From: Dehalococcoidia bacterium | GTDB taxonomy: Bacteria > Chloroflexota > Dehalococcoidia > DSTF01 > JALHUB01 | Reading direction: 5' to 3' | Length of the DNA stretch: 64,000 nucleotides | Assembly (NCBI GenBank): GCA_030018455.1 | Contig: JASEFU010000003.1 | Span: forward strand, 1-64,000 | In this document: positions 1 through 9,704 of the stretch, one piece after another | How positions within the stretch are numbered: the stretch's first letter is position 1 | Layout: each line of letters opens with the position of its first letter | Translations under genes and position numbers: made by a program | Notes under the pieces: generated by a model | Seen by the model: the letters and a program-made list of their open reading frames with translations, nothing else | What the model was told of the DNA's origin: nothing | The model's database searches: none

Positions 1-56
1 ATCTTCCTCTCCCCACGTGGCATTATGGTGTACGGAATGTATCTGGACGAGCGCAT

Positions 57-89
57 TTCGCTATACTTTAGCGAAGGCCCCCCTATAAT
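57..89 (+). promoter_or_regulatory. Promoter with inverted repeat before the DedA-like gene
   Basis: A perfect TATAAT lies at 84-89. Just upstream, TTCGCTA (57-63) and TAGCGAA (69-75) form a perfect 7-bp inverted repeat around a 5-base centre. The repeat sits where the -35 element would be, so it looks like an operator rather than a terminator, and no T-run follows it. No good -35 hexamer is visible, which would fit an activated promoter. Transcription would begin near 96. Confidence 0.5.
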
Positions 90-143
90 GGTTCAAGCAG
101 GAGGAGGCGTGAGGAGCCTGAACAGAGCCGGGAGCGGGAGTAC

Positions 144-773
144 ATGACCCGTCCCGAGACCGAGGACGCGCTGGAAACGAGCTCCGCCGTCGGGAGAAGG
201 GCGCTGCTCTCCTGGCAAAGCGAATACGTGTTCCTCGCCGGCGCCGTGCTGCTTGTCACGGCGATCGCCTTTGCTTTCTTTTACTTCGACCTTGACATCG
301 CCGAACTGCGGAAGTACGGGTACCTGGGCATCTTCGCTATCAGCCTGGTGGGCGCCTCTTCCATCATTCTGCCCATGCCGAGCATCGCGGCGATCTTCAG
401 CGGGGGCGTCCTGCTCGACCCGTTGCTCGGGATACCGACGCCGGTACTCGTCGGGCTGGCGGCGGGCCTGGGCGAGGCGCTGGGTGAGTTCACGGGTTAC
501 GCGGCCGGCTACGGCGGGGGCGCCTTCGTGCAGCAGAGGCCCTTCTATAAGGTCGCGCGGAACTGGATGGCTGCCCACGGGACGATAACGATGCTGCTGT
601 TCTCGGCTATTCCCAACCCGATATTCGACGTGGCGGGAGTGCTGGCAGGCGCGACGAGGATGCCTGTATGGCGTTTCTTCTTCGCCGTATGGGTGGGGAA
701 GACGGCGAAGAACATGCTCATAGCCGCCACCGGCGTGGCCAGCCTGAACCTGATCGAACAGCTCTTTGATTAA
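144..773 (+). CDS. DedA/SNARE-associated (VTT) family membrane protein
   Basis: A 209-residue integral membrane protein. A hydrophobic helix lies at about residues 30-48, and three or four more follow, including one with an IILPMPS stretch and a glycine-rich segment (AAGYGGG) typical of the VTT/DedA core. DedA-family proteins are membrane transporters or flippases linked to lipid carriers and proton-motive force; the substrate here cannot be told. The ATG at 144 overlaps the stop of a 12-codon frame that starts at GTG 109 just after a GGAGGAGG run, so translational coupling is possible. It is expressed from the promoter at 57-89 and is separated from the next gene by a leader with its own promoter. 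Confidence 0.75.
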   Translation: MTRPETEDALETSSAVGRRALLSWQSEYVFLAGAVLLVTAIAFAFFYFDLDIAELRKYGYLGIFAISLVGASSIILPMPSIAAIFSGGVLLDPLLGIPTPVLVGLAAGLGEALGEFTGYAAGYGGGAFVQQRPFYKVARNWMAAHGTITMLLFSAIPNPIFDVAGVLAGATRMPVWRFFFAVWVGKTAKNMLIAATGVASLNLIEQLFD

Positions 774-844
774 GGGTAGGCGGGGGCTATCGGCGCGGCC
801 GGCTCCTCAGTGTTCGTCACGGGTATTGCTAGGGAAAACTCTCC

Positions 845-873
845 TTTACAGCCCTTCAAGTACTTGCTATCAT
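845..873 (+). promoter_or_regulatory. Promoter of the PIN-TRAM/ispD/ispF run
   Basis: TTTACA (845-850) and TATCAT (868-873) are separated by exactly 17 bases. Transcription should start near 880, which puts the structured leader at 880-964 inside the transcript. Confidence 0.7.
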
Positions 874-879
874 TTCTTG

Positions 880-970
880 AAAGGGCGAATTCCGACAGAT
901 GAAACTGTCTTCGGGAATTAGGGAGGTTCTCACTTTGGGGAGTGCACCTCGGTGCGCTTTTTTTCTTATT
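880..970 (+). promoter_or_regulatory. Structured leader ending in an intrinsic terminator (attenuator candidate)
   Basis: The leader contains an 11-bp stem, AATTCC/GGAATT (888-893 with 914-919) continued by GACAG/CTGTC (894-898 with 905-909), with a 4-base bulge. It then has a 6-bp hairpin at 942-957 with loop CTCG, followed by seven T residues (958-964). A competing stem CACT (931-934) with AGTG (941-944) would break the terminator arm. Downstream comes a clean ribosome site (977-984) and ATG 993. This is the architecture of a transcription-attenuation leader. It does not match a class I can name: there is no T-box sequence and no known riboswitch core. Confidence 0.5.
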
Positions 971-992
971 CGGCTTGGGAGGAGCACTTATC

Positions 993-2048
993 ATGGTACA
1001 GTTAGTCGTGCGCTGCATGGAGGCGGTCGTCTGGAGCAGCGGCGGCTTGTGGGGAGCCCGCCCAGCAAGTGGAGAAGACGGCCCGGCAGCGCTGCTTCCG
1101 GGTTTGCTGTTGCTGGGGATGGCCGGCTCCATCAGCCTGCCCCGTTTGCTGTTCTGGCCGCTGAGAATGGTCCAGGCCTGGTTCCGGTCTTTCTCTCTGC
1201 TGCAACTGACGCTCGCGCTCGCCGGACTGATAATCGGTCTTATCATCTCCGCGCTGCTTGTGCCCGCCTTCTTGCGCCTTCCGGAGCCGGCTGACTGGAT
1301 TACGCCGCTCGCGGCCGCTTTTTTGCTGTCGGCCTTCGCCATGTGGCTGCTGCTTAGCCGCCAGGAGGAGTTTGCGGCGATCATCGGGCGGCGCAGCCCG
1401 ATCAACTTTCGATACAGTTCCGGCGTTCTATTCGGGAACAGCGGCTCGAGCCAGAAGCTACTCGTCGATACAAGCGCGATCATCGACGGCCGCATCGCCG
1501 ACATCTCCGAGGCAGGGTTCGTCCCCGGCACCCTTGTCCTCCCGCGGTTCGTCCTCGATGAGTTGCGGCACATCGCCGATTCTCCAGACGCTCTGCGGCG
1601 CAACCGCGGCCGGCGCGGACTCGATATCCTGAACCGTTTGCAGAAGGAGTCGCCGGTGCCGATTGAGATAACCGACGAGGACTTCGAGGACGTGCAGGAC
1701 GTGGACAGCAAGCTGGTCCGCCTCGCTTCCATTTACGGCTGCCCCATCCTCACCAACGACTTCAACCTCAACCGGGTGGCCGAGCTCCAGGGTATCCGCA
1801 TACTCAACATCAACCAGCTCGCCAACGCCGTGAAGTCGGTTGTCCTGCCGGGCGAGGAGATGACAACGCGCATCATCCAGGAAGGCAAGGAGAGCGGGCA
1901 GGGCGTCGGCTTCCTCGACGACGGGACGATGGTAGTGGTGGAAGGCGGGCGGCGCTACCTGAATGAAGAGATCGACATCATCGTTACGCGCGTGCTACAA
2001 ACAGTGGCAGGGCGGATGATCTTTGCCCAGCCAAAAGGTAACGGATAG
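993..2048 (+). CDS. PIN and TRAM domain membrane protein (YacL-like)
   Basis: A 351-residue protein. Hydrophobic helices fill the first 130 residues. A PIN-type nuclease fold follows, with acidic residues in LLVDTSAIIDGR, FVLDEL and ILTNDFNLN. A TRAM-like RNA-binding tail (VGFLDDGTMVVVEGG) closes the protein. The combination matches the YacL family, a presumed membrane-tethered ribonuclease. I chose ATG 993 because GGGAGGAG lies 8 bases upstream. An in-frame GTG at 942 lies within the terminator hairpin and is unlikely. It precedes ispD by two bases after the stop, so the two are probably cotranscribed. The target RNA is unknown. Confidence 0.85.
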   Translation: MVQLVVRCMEAVVWSSGGLWGARPASGEDGPAALLPGLLLLGMAGSISLPRLLFWPLRMVQAWFRSFSLLQLTLALAGLIIGLIISALLVPAFLRLPEPADWITPLAAAFLLSAFAMWLLLSRQEEFAAIIGRRSPINFRYSSGVLFGNSGSSQKLLVDTSAIIDGRIADISEAGFVPGTLVLPRFVLDELRHIADSPDALRRNRGRRGLDILNRLQKESPVPIEITDEDFEDVQDVDSKLVRLASIYGCPILTNDFNLNRVAELQGIRILNINQLANAVKSVVLPGEEMTTRIIQEGKESGQGVGFLDDGTMVVVEGGRRYLNEEIDIIVTRVLQTVAGRMIFAQPKGNG

Positions 2049-2050
2049 CG

Positions 2051-2770
2051 GTGGTTACCTCCAACGAAGAAGCAGAGATGAAGACCGGAATGGTCGGCGT
2101 CGGGGCAATCGTGCTGGCGGCCGGACGCAGCCGGCGCATGGGCGGAGGCGACAAGCTGTGGGCATCGCTGGCGGGACGGCCGCTGATAGCCCACACTCTC
2201 TCCGTTTTCCAGCACTGCCCGTCCGTCAACCGCGTCGTCCTCGTGCTGGCGTCGGGCCGCGAGAAGCTGGGGCACTCGCTGGTGAAAGGCGGCCGTTACA
2301 CCAAGGTAGCGTCCATATGCACCGGTGGCGAGGAGCGGCAGGACTCCGTCCGGGCCGGTCTCGCCGCCCTGGAGCGGTGCGAGTGGGTCGTGGTGCACGA
2401 TGGGGCGCGGCCGCTCGTGACCAGACGCCTCATCGAACAGGGGCTGGCGGCGGCGCGCGAGACTGGCGCGGCCACCTGCGCCGTACCCCTGAACGACGCC
2501 GTCAAGCTCGTCAACGACATGGGCCAGGTAGAGAAGAGTCTCAGCCGGCGGCGTCTGTGGCTTATCCAGACGCCGCAGGTCTTCCGCTACGAGGTGCTGC
2601 TGCGCGCCCACCGCGAGGCCGGCAAGCTGCGCGCCGACGATGACGCGACGCTTGTGGAGCAGATCGGCGTGCCCGTCAAGGTGTACATGGGGTCATACCA
2701 GAACTTGAAAGTAACGACGCAGGAGGACCTGCTGCTCACTCAGGTCTTGCTGCGATGGCATCGGGCGTAG
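2051..2770 (+). CDS. ispD: 2-C-methyl-D-erythritol 4-phosphate cytidylyltransferase
   Basis: IspD transfers CMP from CTP to MEP in the non-mevalonate isoprenoid pathway. The nucleotide-binding motif AAGRSRRMGGGDK is at the N-terminus, VHDGARPLV is at about residue 115, and LIQTPQVF is near residue 170, all hallmarks of the family. The length of 230-239 residues is normal. The start is either GTG 2051 or, more likely, ATG 2078, since residues before MKTGMVGVGAIVLAAG are not part of the fold. It is followed four bases later by ispF, the next-but-one enzyme of the pathway, in the usual order. Confidence 0.96.
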   Translation: MVTSNEEAEMKTGMVGVGAIVLAAGRSRRMGGGDKLWASLAGRPLIAHTLSVFQHCPSVNRVVLVLASGREKLGHSLVKGGRYTKVASICTGGEERQDSVRAGLAALERCEWVVVHDGARPLVTRRLIEQGLAAARETGAATCAVPLNDAVKLVNDMGQVEKSLSRRRLWLIQTPQVFRYEVLLRAHREAGKLRADDDATLVEQIGVPVKVYMGSYQNLKVTTQEDLLLTQVLLRWHRA

Positions 2771-2774
2771 GGAG

Positions 2775-3248
2775 ATGCGCGCCGGCATAGGTTACGACGT
2801 GCATCCCTTCGCAAAGGGGCGCCGCCTAGTGCTGGGCGGAGTCGAAATCGGGGGCGAGGACGGTCTGAGCGGCCACAGCGACGGCGATGCCCTGTTGCAC
2901 GCTATTTGCGATGCCCTGCTCGGCGCCGCCGCCCTCGGCGACATCGGCCGGCACTTCCCTCCCGGCGACCCCGCGTACGCGGGCGCCGACAGCAGGGAGC
3001 TGCTGCGGAGGGTGGGAGAGCTGGTCGCCGGCGCGGGATACCGTATCGAGAACGTCGATGCCACGGTCATCGCCGAGCGGCCGCGCCTGCAGGAGCACAT
3101 GCCGGAGATGCGACGCGCCATCGCGGGCGCTCTCGCCGTTGACGAGACACAGGTGAACGTGAAAGCGACGACGCAGGAAGGAATGGGAGCGATCGGCCGC
3201 GGCGAAGGCGTCGCGGCGCTGGCGATCGCCCTCATCGAACGACGATGA
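2775..3248 (+). CDS. ispF: 2-C-methyl-D-erythritol 2,4-cyclodiphosphate synthase
   Basis: IspF cyclises CDP-ME 2-phosphate, releasing CMP. The 157-residue protein has the metal-binding motif GYDVHPF at the start, the GHSDGDALLHAICDALLG segment, and the C-terminal NVKATTQEGMGAIGRGEG segment. All expected zinc ligands (Asp and His of DVH, His of GHSD) are present and the length is typical. It is cotranscribed with ispD. A GC-rich hairpin (3322-3343) lies in the gap before cysE but has no T-run on this strand. Confidence 0.97.
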   Translation: MRAGIGYDVHPFAKGRRLVLGGVEIGGEDGLSGHSDGDALLHAICDALLGAAALGDIGRHFPPGDPAYAGADSRELLRRVGELVAGAGYRIENVDATVIAERPRLQEHMPEMRRAIAGALAVDETQVNVKATTQEGMGAIGRGEGVAALAIALIERR

Positions 3249-3389
3249 ATCGGTTTCCTTTCGAGGGCAATGCCCGCAATCTCCTTCGGAGCGGGAGCGG
3301 CCACGGCTGCGGCTGTCTTCAGGGGTGCCCCGCGGGGCGCCCCAAAACGGCAGCGCGCACAGGCTTCCCACTGAAAGGAGCAACGTAAG

Positions 3390-4052
3390 GTGTCGGTCAT
3401 CAAGAGCATAATGAGGGACATTCGGGCGGCCCGCGAAAGGGACCCGGCGGCGGTGAGCAACCTGGAGGTGGTGCTGGCCTACCCCGGCTTCCATGCCCGG
3501 CAGCTTCACCGTCTGGCCCACACCCTGTACAATCGTCGCATCCCGCTGCTGCCGCGTCTTATCTCGCACTTGAGCCGCTTCCTCACCGGCATTGAAATTC
3601 ATCCCGGCGCCAAGATCGGCGAGGGACTGTTCATCGACCACGGCATGGGAATCGTCATCGGCGAGACGGCGGAGATCGGCGACAACTGCCACCTGTACCA
3701 GGGCGTGACCCTTGGCGGCACGAGCACGAGGCGAGAGAAGCGCCATCCCACCCTCGGAAACAACACGGTCGTCGGAGCTGGGGCGGAGATCATCGGCGCC
3801 GTGGTCATCGGCGAGAACGCGCGGATAGGCGCGGGCTCCGTCGTCGTCACGAACGTGCCGCCGAACGCGACGGTGGTGGGCGTGCCCGGACACGTCGTCG
3901 CCTACCATGATCCCGGCGACGATACGATTGTGCGTCTCCCCGATCCGGAGTGGGACCGCATCGATGAGCTTGAGAAGAAGATTCAGCAATTCGAGGCGCG
4001 ACTGGCCGCCCTCGAAGCAGCCACCGAGCGGCGAACGACAGAGGAAGCATGA
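3390..4052 (+). CDS. cysE: Serine O-acetyltransferase
   Basis: CysE acetylates L-serine with acetyl-CoA, the first step of cysteine synthesis. The 220-residue protein has an N-terminal helical part and then a left-handed beta-helix made of hexapeptide repeats ([20 protein letters not shown] region, residues 75-165), with the catalytic His in IDHG and the GGT loop. The C-terminus carries a short coiled coil. The start is GTG 3390 with AAGGAG about 10 bases upstream. Its ATGA overlap with cysS indicates translational coupling of cysteine synthesis to cysteine charging. Confidence 0.95.
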   Translation: MSVIKSIMRDIRAARERDPAAVSNLEVVLAYPGFHARQLHRLAHTLYNRRIPLLPRLISHLSRFLTGIEIHPGAKIGEGLFIDHGMGIVIGETAEIGDNCHLYQGVTLGGTSTRREKRHPTLGNNTVVGAGAEIIGAVVIGENARIGAGSVVVTNVPPNATVVGVPGHVVAYHDPGDDTIVRLPDPEWDRIDELEKKIQQFEARLAALEAATERRTTEEA

Positions 4053-5416
4053 GACTCTACAACACGCTGACGCGAAAACAGAACGATTTCCAGCCCGCCG
4101 ACGACACGGTGAAGATGTACGTTTGTGGCCCCAACCTCTACGCCCCCTGTCACGTCGGGCACGCGATGAGCTACGTCATCTTCGACGTGCTCCGCCGCTA
4201 CCTGGAATACCGGGGCTATAAGGTCCGTCACGTTCAGAACTTTACCGACATCGAAGACAAGATAATCGCCCGCGCTGAGTCGCTCGGCGTGACCATCGAT
4301 CAGCTCGCCGAGCGCTACACGGAGCAGTTCTTCGACGACATGGACGCACTCAACGTCCAGAGGGCGCACGTCTACCCGCGGGCGACGGAAGAGATCCCGG
4401 GGATGATCGAGATGATACAGGGGCTCATCGCTAGGGGATACGCGTACGAGATCGACGGCGACGTCTACTTTCGCGTGACGCGCGATGAGGACTACGGCGA
4501 GCTTTCCGGCAGGTCGCTGGAAGACTTGCAGGCGGGCGCCCGCATCGAGGTGGACGAGCGCAAGGAGCACCCGATGGACTTCGCGCTCTGGAAGGCATCG
4601 AAGGCGGGAGAGCCGGCTTGGGACAGCCCCTGGGGGCCAGGACGCCCCGGCTGGCACATCGAGTGCTCGGTGATGTCGCGCAAGTACCTGGGGGAGACGC
4701 TGGACATACACGGCGGCGGGCAAGACCTGATCTTCCCTCATCACGAGAACGAGAAGGCGCAATCGGAGAGCTACGCGGGGAAGAAGCCCTTCGTGCGCTT
4801 CTGGGTGCACAACGGCCTCGTGCGTCTCAGCGAGAGCGAGGAGAAGATGACGCGCTCTCTGGGCAACCTCGTGCCCATCGCCGACGCCGTTGCCGAGCAC
4901 GGCAGCGACACACTGCGTCTGTTTATCCTCACCTCACACTACCGTAATCCTCTCACGTACGCGGACGAGGCGCTGAATGCGGCGCGCAAAGGGGTAGAGC
5001 GGCTGCGCATCGCCGCACGGACGCCGTCGCCGGATGGCGCGGGAGACGACATTGACGCAGCGCCTTACCGGCAGCGCTTCATCGAGGCGATGGACGACGA
5101 CCTCAACACCGCTCAGGCGCTGGCCGCTCTGTTCGCCCTGGCGCGTGAGATAAACCGCGCCCGCGACGAAGGGCGGCCGGTCGCGCAGGCGCAGGCGACG
5201 CTTCTCGAGCTGGCGGGAGTGCTGGGGCTGCGACTCGAGGAAGAAGAGGGCGCGATTGCGGCGGCCCCGTTCATCGAGCTGCTCATCGAAGTGCGCAACG
5301 ACCTGCGGGAAGCGCAACAGTGGGCGCTGGCGGACAAGATCCGCAGCCGCCTGAGTGACCTGGGGATCGCGCTCGAGGACACGCGCGAGGGGACGGTCTG
5401 GCGGCGCAAGAAGTGA
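4049..5416 (+). CDS. cysS: Cysteinyl-tRNA synthetase
   Basis: CysRS charges tRNA-Cys. This 455-residue class I synthetase shows the zinc Cys in CGPNLY, the HIGH motif as HVGH (residues 36-39), GWHIECS with further zinc ligands, HHENE, and the KMSKS loop as KMTRS. The C-terminal anticodon-binding helical domain is complete. It overlaps cysE by four bases. A strong new promoter for the tRNA/tuf run starts just after it. Confidence 0.97.
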   Translation: MRLYNTLTRKQNDFQPADDTVKMYVCGPNLYAPCHVGHAMSYVIFDVLRRYLEYRGYKVRHVQNFTDIEDKIIARAESLGVTIDQLAERYTEQFFDDMDALNVQRAHVYPRATEEIPGMIEMIQGLIARGYAYEIDGDVYFRVTRDEDYGELSGRSLEDLQAGARIEVDERKEHPMDFALWKASKAGEPAWDSPWGPGRPGWHIECSVMSRKYLGETLDIHGGGQDLIFPHHENEKAQSESYAGKKPFVRFWVHNGLVRLSESEEKMTRSLGNLVPIADAVAEHGSDTLRLFILTSHYRNPLTYADEALNAARKGVERLRIAARTPSPDGAGDDIDAAPYRQRFIEAMDDDLNTAQALAALFALAREINRARDEGRPVAQAQATLLELAGVLGLRLEEEEGAIAAAPFIELLIEVRNDLREAQQWALADKIRSRLSDLGIALEDTREGTVWRRKK

Positions 5417-5449
5417 TGGGCCCGCGCAGCACCGTAGACGCGCTTTGCA

Positions 5450-5478
5450 TTGACTTTGCATCTTGCAGAGTCTATACT
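5450..5478 (+). promoter_or_regulatory. Promoter of the tRNA-tuf-nusG-ribosomal run
   Basis: TTGACT (5450-5455) and TATACT (5473-5478) are separated by 17 bases, close to consensus as expected for tRNA and tuf expression. Between the start site (about 5486) and the first tRNA is a GCCCC/GGGGC hairpin followed by a modest T stretch, which might trim or attenuate. Confidence 0.75.
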
Positions 5479-5536
5479 AATGCATGATATGAGCCCCGTT
5501 GATCGGGGGCCTAATTTTGTTACGCCTGAGTAGGCC

Positions 5537-5612
5537 GCCCGAGTGGCGCAATGGTAGCGCAACCGACTTGTAATCGGTAGGTTGGCGGGTTCGAATCCCC
5601 CCTCGGGCTCCA
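5537..5612 (+). tRNA. tRNA-Thr (anticodon TGT)
   Basis: The 76-base cloverleaf has acceptor stem GCCCGAG/CTCGGGC, D-arm GCGC/GCGC, anticodon stem ACCGA/TCGGT with loop CTTGTAA giving anticodon TGT, a T-arm with TTCGAAT, and an encoded CCA (5610-5612). It is the first member of the thr-tyr-thr-tuf cluster. Confidence 0.96.
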
Positions 5613-5627
5613 AGCTCTGCCTTACCC

Positions 5628-5713
5628 GGAGGGGTGGGTGAGTGGCTAAAACCGGCGGTCTGTAAAACCGCAGCCTAACGGCTACGCAGGTTCGAATCCT
5701 GCCCCCTCCACCA
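5628..5713 (+). tRNA. tRNA-Tyr (anticodon GTA)
   Basis: The 86-base class II tRNA has a long variable arm. Its acceptor stem is GGAGGGG/CCCCTCC, the anticodon stem is GCGGT/ACCGC with loop CTGTAAA giving anticodon GTA, and CCA is encoded at 5711-5713. Confidence 0.96.
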
Positions 5714-5901
5714 ACTCTGAGCTTGAGGGAGCCCAAGGAGGCGAGACGCAAGCAGCGGAGAAACGGCTCCGGGCTTGACGCAAGCGCCTCCAGGACACAC
5801 CCTATGACGAGAACAGCAGGCGTGATGGCCCGAAAGGGCGCGCGCTGTCATAATTGGAGAGCGGCGCGGGACAGCTGCCGCCGCTGCTATTCAGTTAAGG
5901 C
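5714..5901 (+). other. Spacer between tRNA-Tyr and tRNA-Thr
   Basis: The 188-base gap sits where many bacteria carry tRNA-Gly. I find no tRNA in it. It holds two self-complementary parts: an AGCCC/GGGCT stem enclosing a GGAG/CTCC stem (about 5730-5775), and a perfect GGCCC-GAAA-GGGC(C-like) hairpin near 5827-5840. These are probably processing structures of the polycistronic tRNA-tuf transcript. No convincing coding frame is present. Confidence 0.4.
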
Positions 5902-5977
5902 GCCCACATAGCTCAGCAGGTAGAGCACGTTCTTGGTAAGAACGGGGTCCCCGGTTCGAGTCCGGGTGTGGGCTCCA
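5902..5977 (+). tRNA. tRNA-Thr (anticodon GGT)
   Basis: The 76-base cloverleaf has acceptor stem GCCCACA/TGTGGGC, anticodon stem CGTTC/GAACG with loop TTGGTAA giving anticodon GGT, T-loop TTCGAGT, and encoded CCA (5975-5977). It lies 23 bases before the tuf start. Confidence 0.96.
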
Positions 5978-6000
5978 AGCTTAGGAGGGATAAAAGCAAC

Positions 6001-7200
<1,200 letters not shown>

Positions 7201-7237
7201 AGGCGCTGTGGCCTGACCCGGCCGGGAAGGGCAAGGA

Positions 7238-7402
7238 ATGGCAAAGAAGGAAGAGAGAATAATCATCAACCTCGCGTGCACCGAGTGCCGCGAGAGGAAC
7301 TATACGACTACCAAGAACCGCAGGAACGACCCTGACCGGATCGAGCTGCGCAAGTACTGTCCGCGCTGCCGCGTACATCGCCTGCACCGCGAGGTACGCT
7401 GA
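7238..7402 (+). CDS. rpmG: 50S ribosomal protein L33
   Basis: The 54-residue protein begins [19 protein letters not shown] and has two CxxC pairs (CTEC near the start, CPRC near the end), so it is the zinc-binding form. Its position between tuf and secE is the expected one for rpmG. Length and the basic C-terminus ([11 protein letters not shown]) fit L33. Confidence 0.95.
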   Translation: MAKKEERIIINLACTECRERNYTTTKNRRNDPDRIELRKYCPRCRVHRLHREVR

Positions 7403-7435
7403 ACGGCGTCCGTTCCTCGGTGAAAGGACCCTGAC

Positions 7436-7738
7436 ATGAGCCGCGCCTTGAGACGGCACCCGATGACGACGAAATCGTCGAAGCGGCCGGCCCCGTTGAA
7501 AGCGCCGAAGCCGGTCCGTGGGGGGCCGCCGGCAGCGAAGAAAAAGGGCTGGCGCCGCTTCGTGCCGCGATGGGTCGAGGAGATCATCAGCGAGCTGCGC
7601 AAGGTGACGTGGCCAACGCGGCAGGAGACCGTCAATCTCACGATTGTTGTCGTCGTAGTGGCCGTGGCGATCGGCTTCTTCCTCGGTGGCATCGACATGC
7701 TATTTAACTGGGTCATTTCCAACACACTATTACGTTAG
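7436..7738 (+). CDS. secE: Preprotein translocase subunit SecE
   Basis: The 100-residue protein has a basic, proline-rich N-terminal tail of about 50 residues. The conserved SecE amphipathic segment follows (EEIISELRKVTWPTRQE), then a single membrane helix (about residues 65-85). It stabilises SecY in the Sec channel. An alternative start is ATG 7463. It lies between rpmG and nusG as usual. Confidence 0.95.
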   Translation: MSRALRRHPMTTKSSKRPAPLKAPKPVRGGPPAAKKKGWRRFVPRWVEEIISELRKVTWPTRQETVNLTIVVVVVAVAIGFFLGGIDMLFNWVISNTLLR

Positions 7739-7751
7739 GGGTTGGGGGAAG

Positions 7752-8396
7752 GTGGCAAAGAAGAAGAAGAGCACTCCCGTCGTCGAGGAGCAGGCCGAGG
7801 AGAAACAAGAGGAAGCCCCTCTGTCGGAGGAGCTGGCCGACGTTTCCATCGAAGACAGGGCCTGGTACGTCATTCACACCTACTCCGGCTACGAGAACAA
7901 GGTAAAGACCAACCTCGAACACCGCATCGAGTCGATGGACGCGCGCGACCTCATCTTCCACGTTGTGGTGCCGACGGAGGAAGAGATCGAGATCCGCGAC
8001 GGACAGCGGCGGACGGTGGAGAAGAAGGTGTTTCCGGGCTACGTGCTGGTGCAGATGATCGAGCTGCGGGAGGACGACCCGAAGTCCAGCCGCGCCTGGT
8101 TCGTCGTGCGCAACACGCCGGGAGTGACCGGATTTGTCGGGTCGGGCAGCCGGCCGACGCCTCTTGACGTCGACGAGGTGAAGAAGATCCTGCGCCAGAT
8201 GCGGGCTGAGGAGCCGCGCGTGAAGGTCGGCTTCACTGTCGGCCAGAGTGTGCGCATCATCGATGGGCCGTTCCAGGACTTCGCGGGCCAGGTGGACGAG
8301 ATCAACCTGGAGAAGGGCAGGGTGAGAGTCCTCGTCTCGTTCTTCGGGCGGGAGACGCCGGTCGAACTCGACTTCCTGCAGGTGGAAAGGCTCTAG
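7752..8396 (+). CDS. nusG: Transcription antitermination factor NusG
   Basis: The 214-residue protein has an acidic/lysine-rich N-terminal extension of about 35 residues. An NGN domain follows ([16 protein letters not shown], then FPGYVLV and [11 protein letters not shown]). The C-terminal KOW domain reads [14 protein letters not shown]. It binds RNA polymerase and links it to Rho or the ribosome. The start is GTG 7752 after GGGGGAAG; an upstream ATG in the same frame lies within secE and lacks a ribosome site. Confidence 0.97.
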   Translation: MAKKKKSTPVVEEQAEEKQEEAPLSEELADVSIEDRAWYVIHTYSGYENKVKTNLEHRIESMDARDLIFHVVVPTEEEIEIRDGQRRTVEKKVFPGYVLVQMIELREDDPKSSRAWFVVRNTPGVTGFVGSGSRPTPLDVDEVKKILRQMRAEEPRVKVGFTVGQSVRIIDGPFQDFAGQVDEINLEKGRVRVLVSFFGRETPVELDFLQVERL

Positions 8397-8397
8397 C

Positions 8398-8832
8398 GTG
8401 GCGAAGAAGATAAGGGCGGTCATCAAGCTCCAGATCGAGGCGGGAAAGGCCAACCCGGCGCCCCCTGTCGGGCCGGCGCTGGGGCAGCACGGCGTCAACA
8501 TCATGGCGTTCTGCAAAGACTACAACGAGAAGACGTCCTCCCAGGCGGGCACCATCGTTCCTGTCGAGATAACGGTGTTCGAGGACCGCTCCTTTACTTA
8601 CGTCCTGAAGACGCCGCCCGTCTCCGACCTGCTGAAGCGGGCCCTGGGCATAGAAAAGGGCAGCGCTTCCCAGAAGCGCGAGAAGGTGGGCGCCATCCCC
8701 CGCTCGAAGGTGCAGGAGATCGCCCAGCTCAAGATGCGCGACCTTAACGCGATCGACCTCGACGCGGCGGTAAAGATGATCGAGGGGACGGCGCGTAGCA
8801 TGGGGATTGAGATCGGCAGGGACGAGGAATAA
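8398..8832 (+). CDS. rplK: 50S ribosomal protein L11
   Basis: The 144-residue protein has the diagnostic N-terminal proline-rich stretch ([19 protein letters not shown]) and a C-terminal RNA-binding domain that binds the GTPase centre of 23S rRNA. The start is GTG 8398, one base after the nusG stop. It ends in a TAATG overlap with rplA. Confidence 0.98.
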   Translation: MAKKIRAVIKLQIEAGKANPAPPVGPALGQHGVNIMAFCKDYNEKTSSQAGTIVPVEITVFEDRSFTYVLKTPPVSDLLKRALGIEKGSASQKREKVGAIPRSKVQEIAQLKMRDLNAIDLDAAVKMIEGTARSMGIEIGRDEE

Positions 8833-9545
8833 TGGTCAAGGCAGGCAAGAAATACGAGCAAGCGGCGTCGCTCGTCGACCGGCAGCGGCCGTACCCGCCG
8901 GACGAGGCGATCGACCTGGCGAAGAAGGCCGCGTACGCCAACTTCGACGAGACGGTCGAGCTTCACGTGCGCACCGGCCTTGACCCGCGCCACGCCGACC
9001 AGCAGCTCCGCGGCTCGGTGCTGCTGCCCCACGGCCTGGGCAGGACAGTGCGGGTAGCGGTGTTCGCGGAAGGGGAGCCGGCGAAAGCGGCCGAAGAGGC
9101 GGGCGCCGATTACGTCGGCGGCGACGACCTCATCAAGAAGGTCGAGGGAGGCTGGACGGACTTCGACGTGGCGCTTGCGCAGCGCGAGCTTATGGGCAAG
9201 GTGGGCCGGCTGGGACGGATCCTCGGTCCCCGCGGGCTCATGCCCAACCCCCGTTCGGGCACCGTGCTCGATGGCCCGGACCTGGCGAAGGCCGTCCGCG
9301 ACGCCCGCCAGGGGCGAGTGGAGTTCCGGCTTGATCGCAGCGCCCTCGTTCACGTGCCCATCGGAAAGGTCAGCTTTGACAACGACAAGCTGCGGGACAA
9401 CCTGGCGGCCATGGTGGAGGCGATTGTCAAGTCGCGCCCCAGCGGCGCTAAGGGGCAGTTCATCAAGAGCATGACCCTGGCCACCACCATGGGGCCGGGG
9501 ATCAAGCTTGAGTTGGGGTCGACGCTCAGCTTGAGCACAGGTTAA
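8832..9545 (+). CDS. rplA: 50S ribosomal protein L1
   Basis: The 237-residue protein has the family signature around residues 120-150 ([19 protein letters not shown]). L1 forms the mobile stalk near the E site and can repress its own mRNA. It is translationally coupled to rplK. The promoter for rplJ-rplL lies across its last codons. Confidence 0.98.
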   Translation: MVKAGKKYEQAASLVDRQRPYPPDEAIDLAKKAAYANFDETVELHVRTGLDPRHADQQLRGSVLLPHGLGRTVRVAVFAEGEPAKAAEEAGADYVGGDDLIKKVEGGWTDFDVALAQRELMGKVGRLGRILGPRGLMPNPRSGTVLDGPDLAKAVRDARQGRVEFRLDRSALVHVPIGKVSFDNDKLRDNLAAMVEAIVKSRPSGAKGQFIKSMTLATTMGPGIKLELGSTLSLSTG

Positions 9546-9559
9546 CACGCGGTTACAAT
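9531..9559 (+). promoter_or_regulatory. Internal promoter for rplJ-rplL
   Basis: TTGAGC (9531-9536) and TACAAT (9554-9559) are separated by 17 bases. The element overlaps the 3' end of rplA and places the start site near 9566, immediately before the L10 leader. Confidence 0.65.
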
Positions 9560-9561
9560 AT

Positions 9562-9704
9562 CAACACGGTCGCCACAGACAGCGGGTCCCGTTCCGGGTT
9601 AAAGCAGCCCGCCGAGGCGAAGAGGAACCGAAGGGCGCTGGTGAGGCGCTGGGGCCTTTGTCTGTGACGGCAAGGGCCTTTTTGTATGACAGAGGGATGC
9701 GGAG
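9562..9704 (+). promoter_or_regulatory. Ribosomal protein L10 leader with attenuator
   Basis: The untranslated leader before rplJ carries the hallmarks of the L10 leader element. CACAGACA (9574-9581) can pair with TGTCTGTG (9661-9668). Alternatively the latter region sits inside an 8-bp hairpin (GGCCTTTG with CAAGGGCC) followed by TTTTT (9681-9685), an intrinsic terminator. In known L10 leaders the L10(L12)4 complex binds the kink-turn part and adjusts rplJL expression. The GCCGAGGCGAAGAG stretch in the middle resembles the conserved binding core. Confidence 0.8.

Noticed and set aside
942-992. GTG 942 as the start of the PIN-TRAM protein
   Set aside because: The codon lies inside the terminator stem and has no ribosome site at a suitable distance, whereas ATG 993 has GGGAGGAG.
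3322-3343. A 10-bp GC-rich hairpin between ispF and cysE
   Set aside because: It is followed by AAAA rather than T residues on the plus strand, so it is not an intrinsic terminator for ispF. No function is assigned.
5968-6000. A longer N-terminus for EF-Tu
   Set aside because: It overlaps the 3' end of tRNA-Thr; the true start at 6001 has a good ribosome site.
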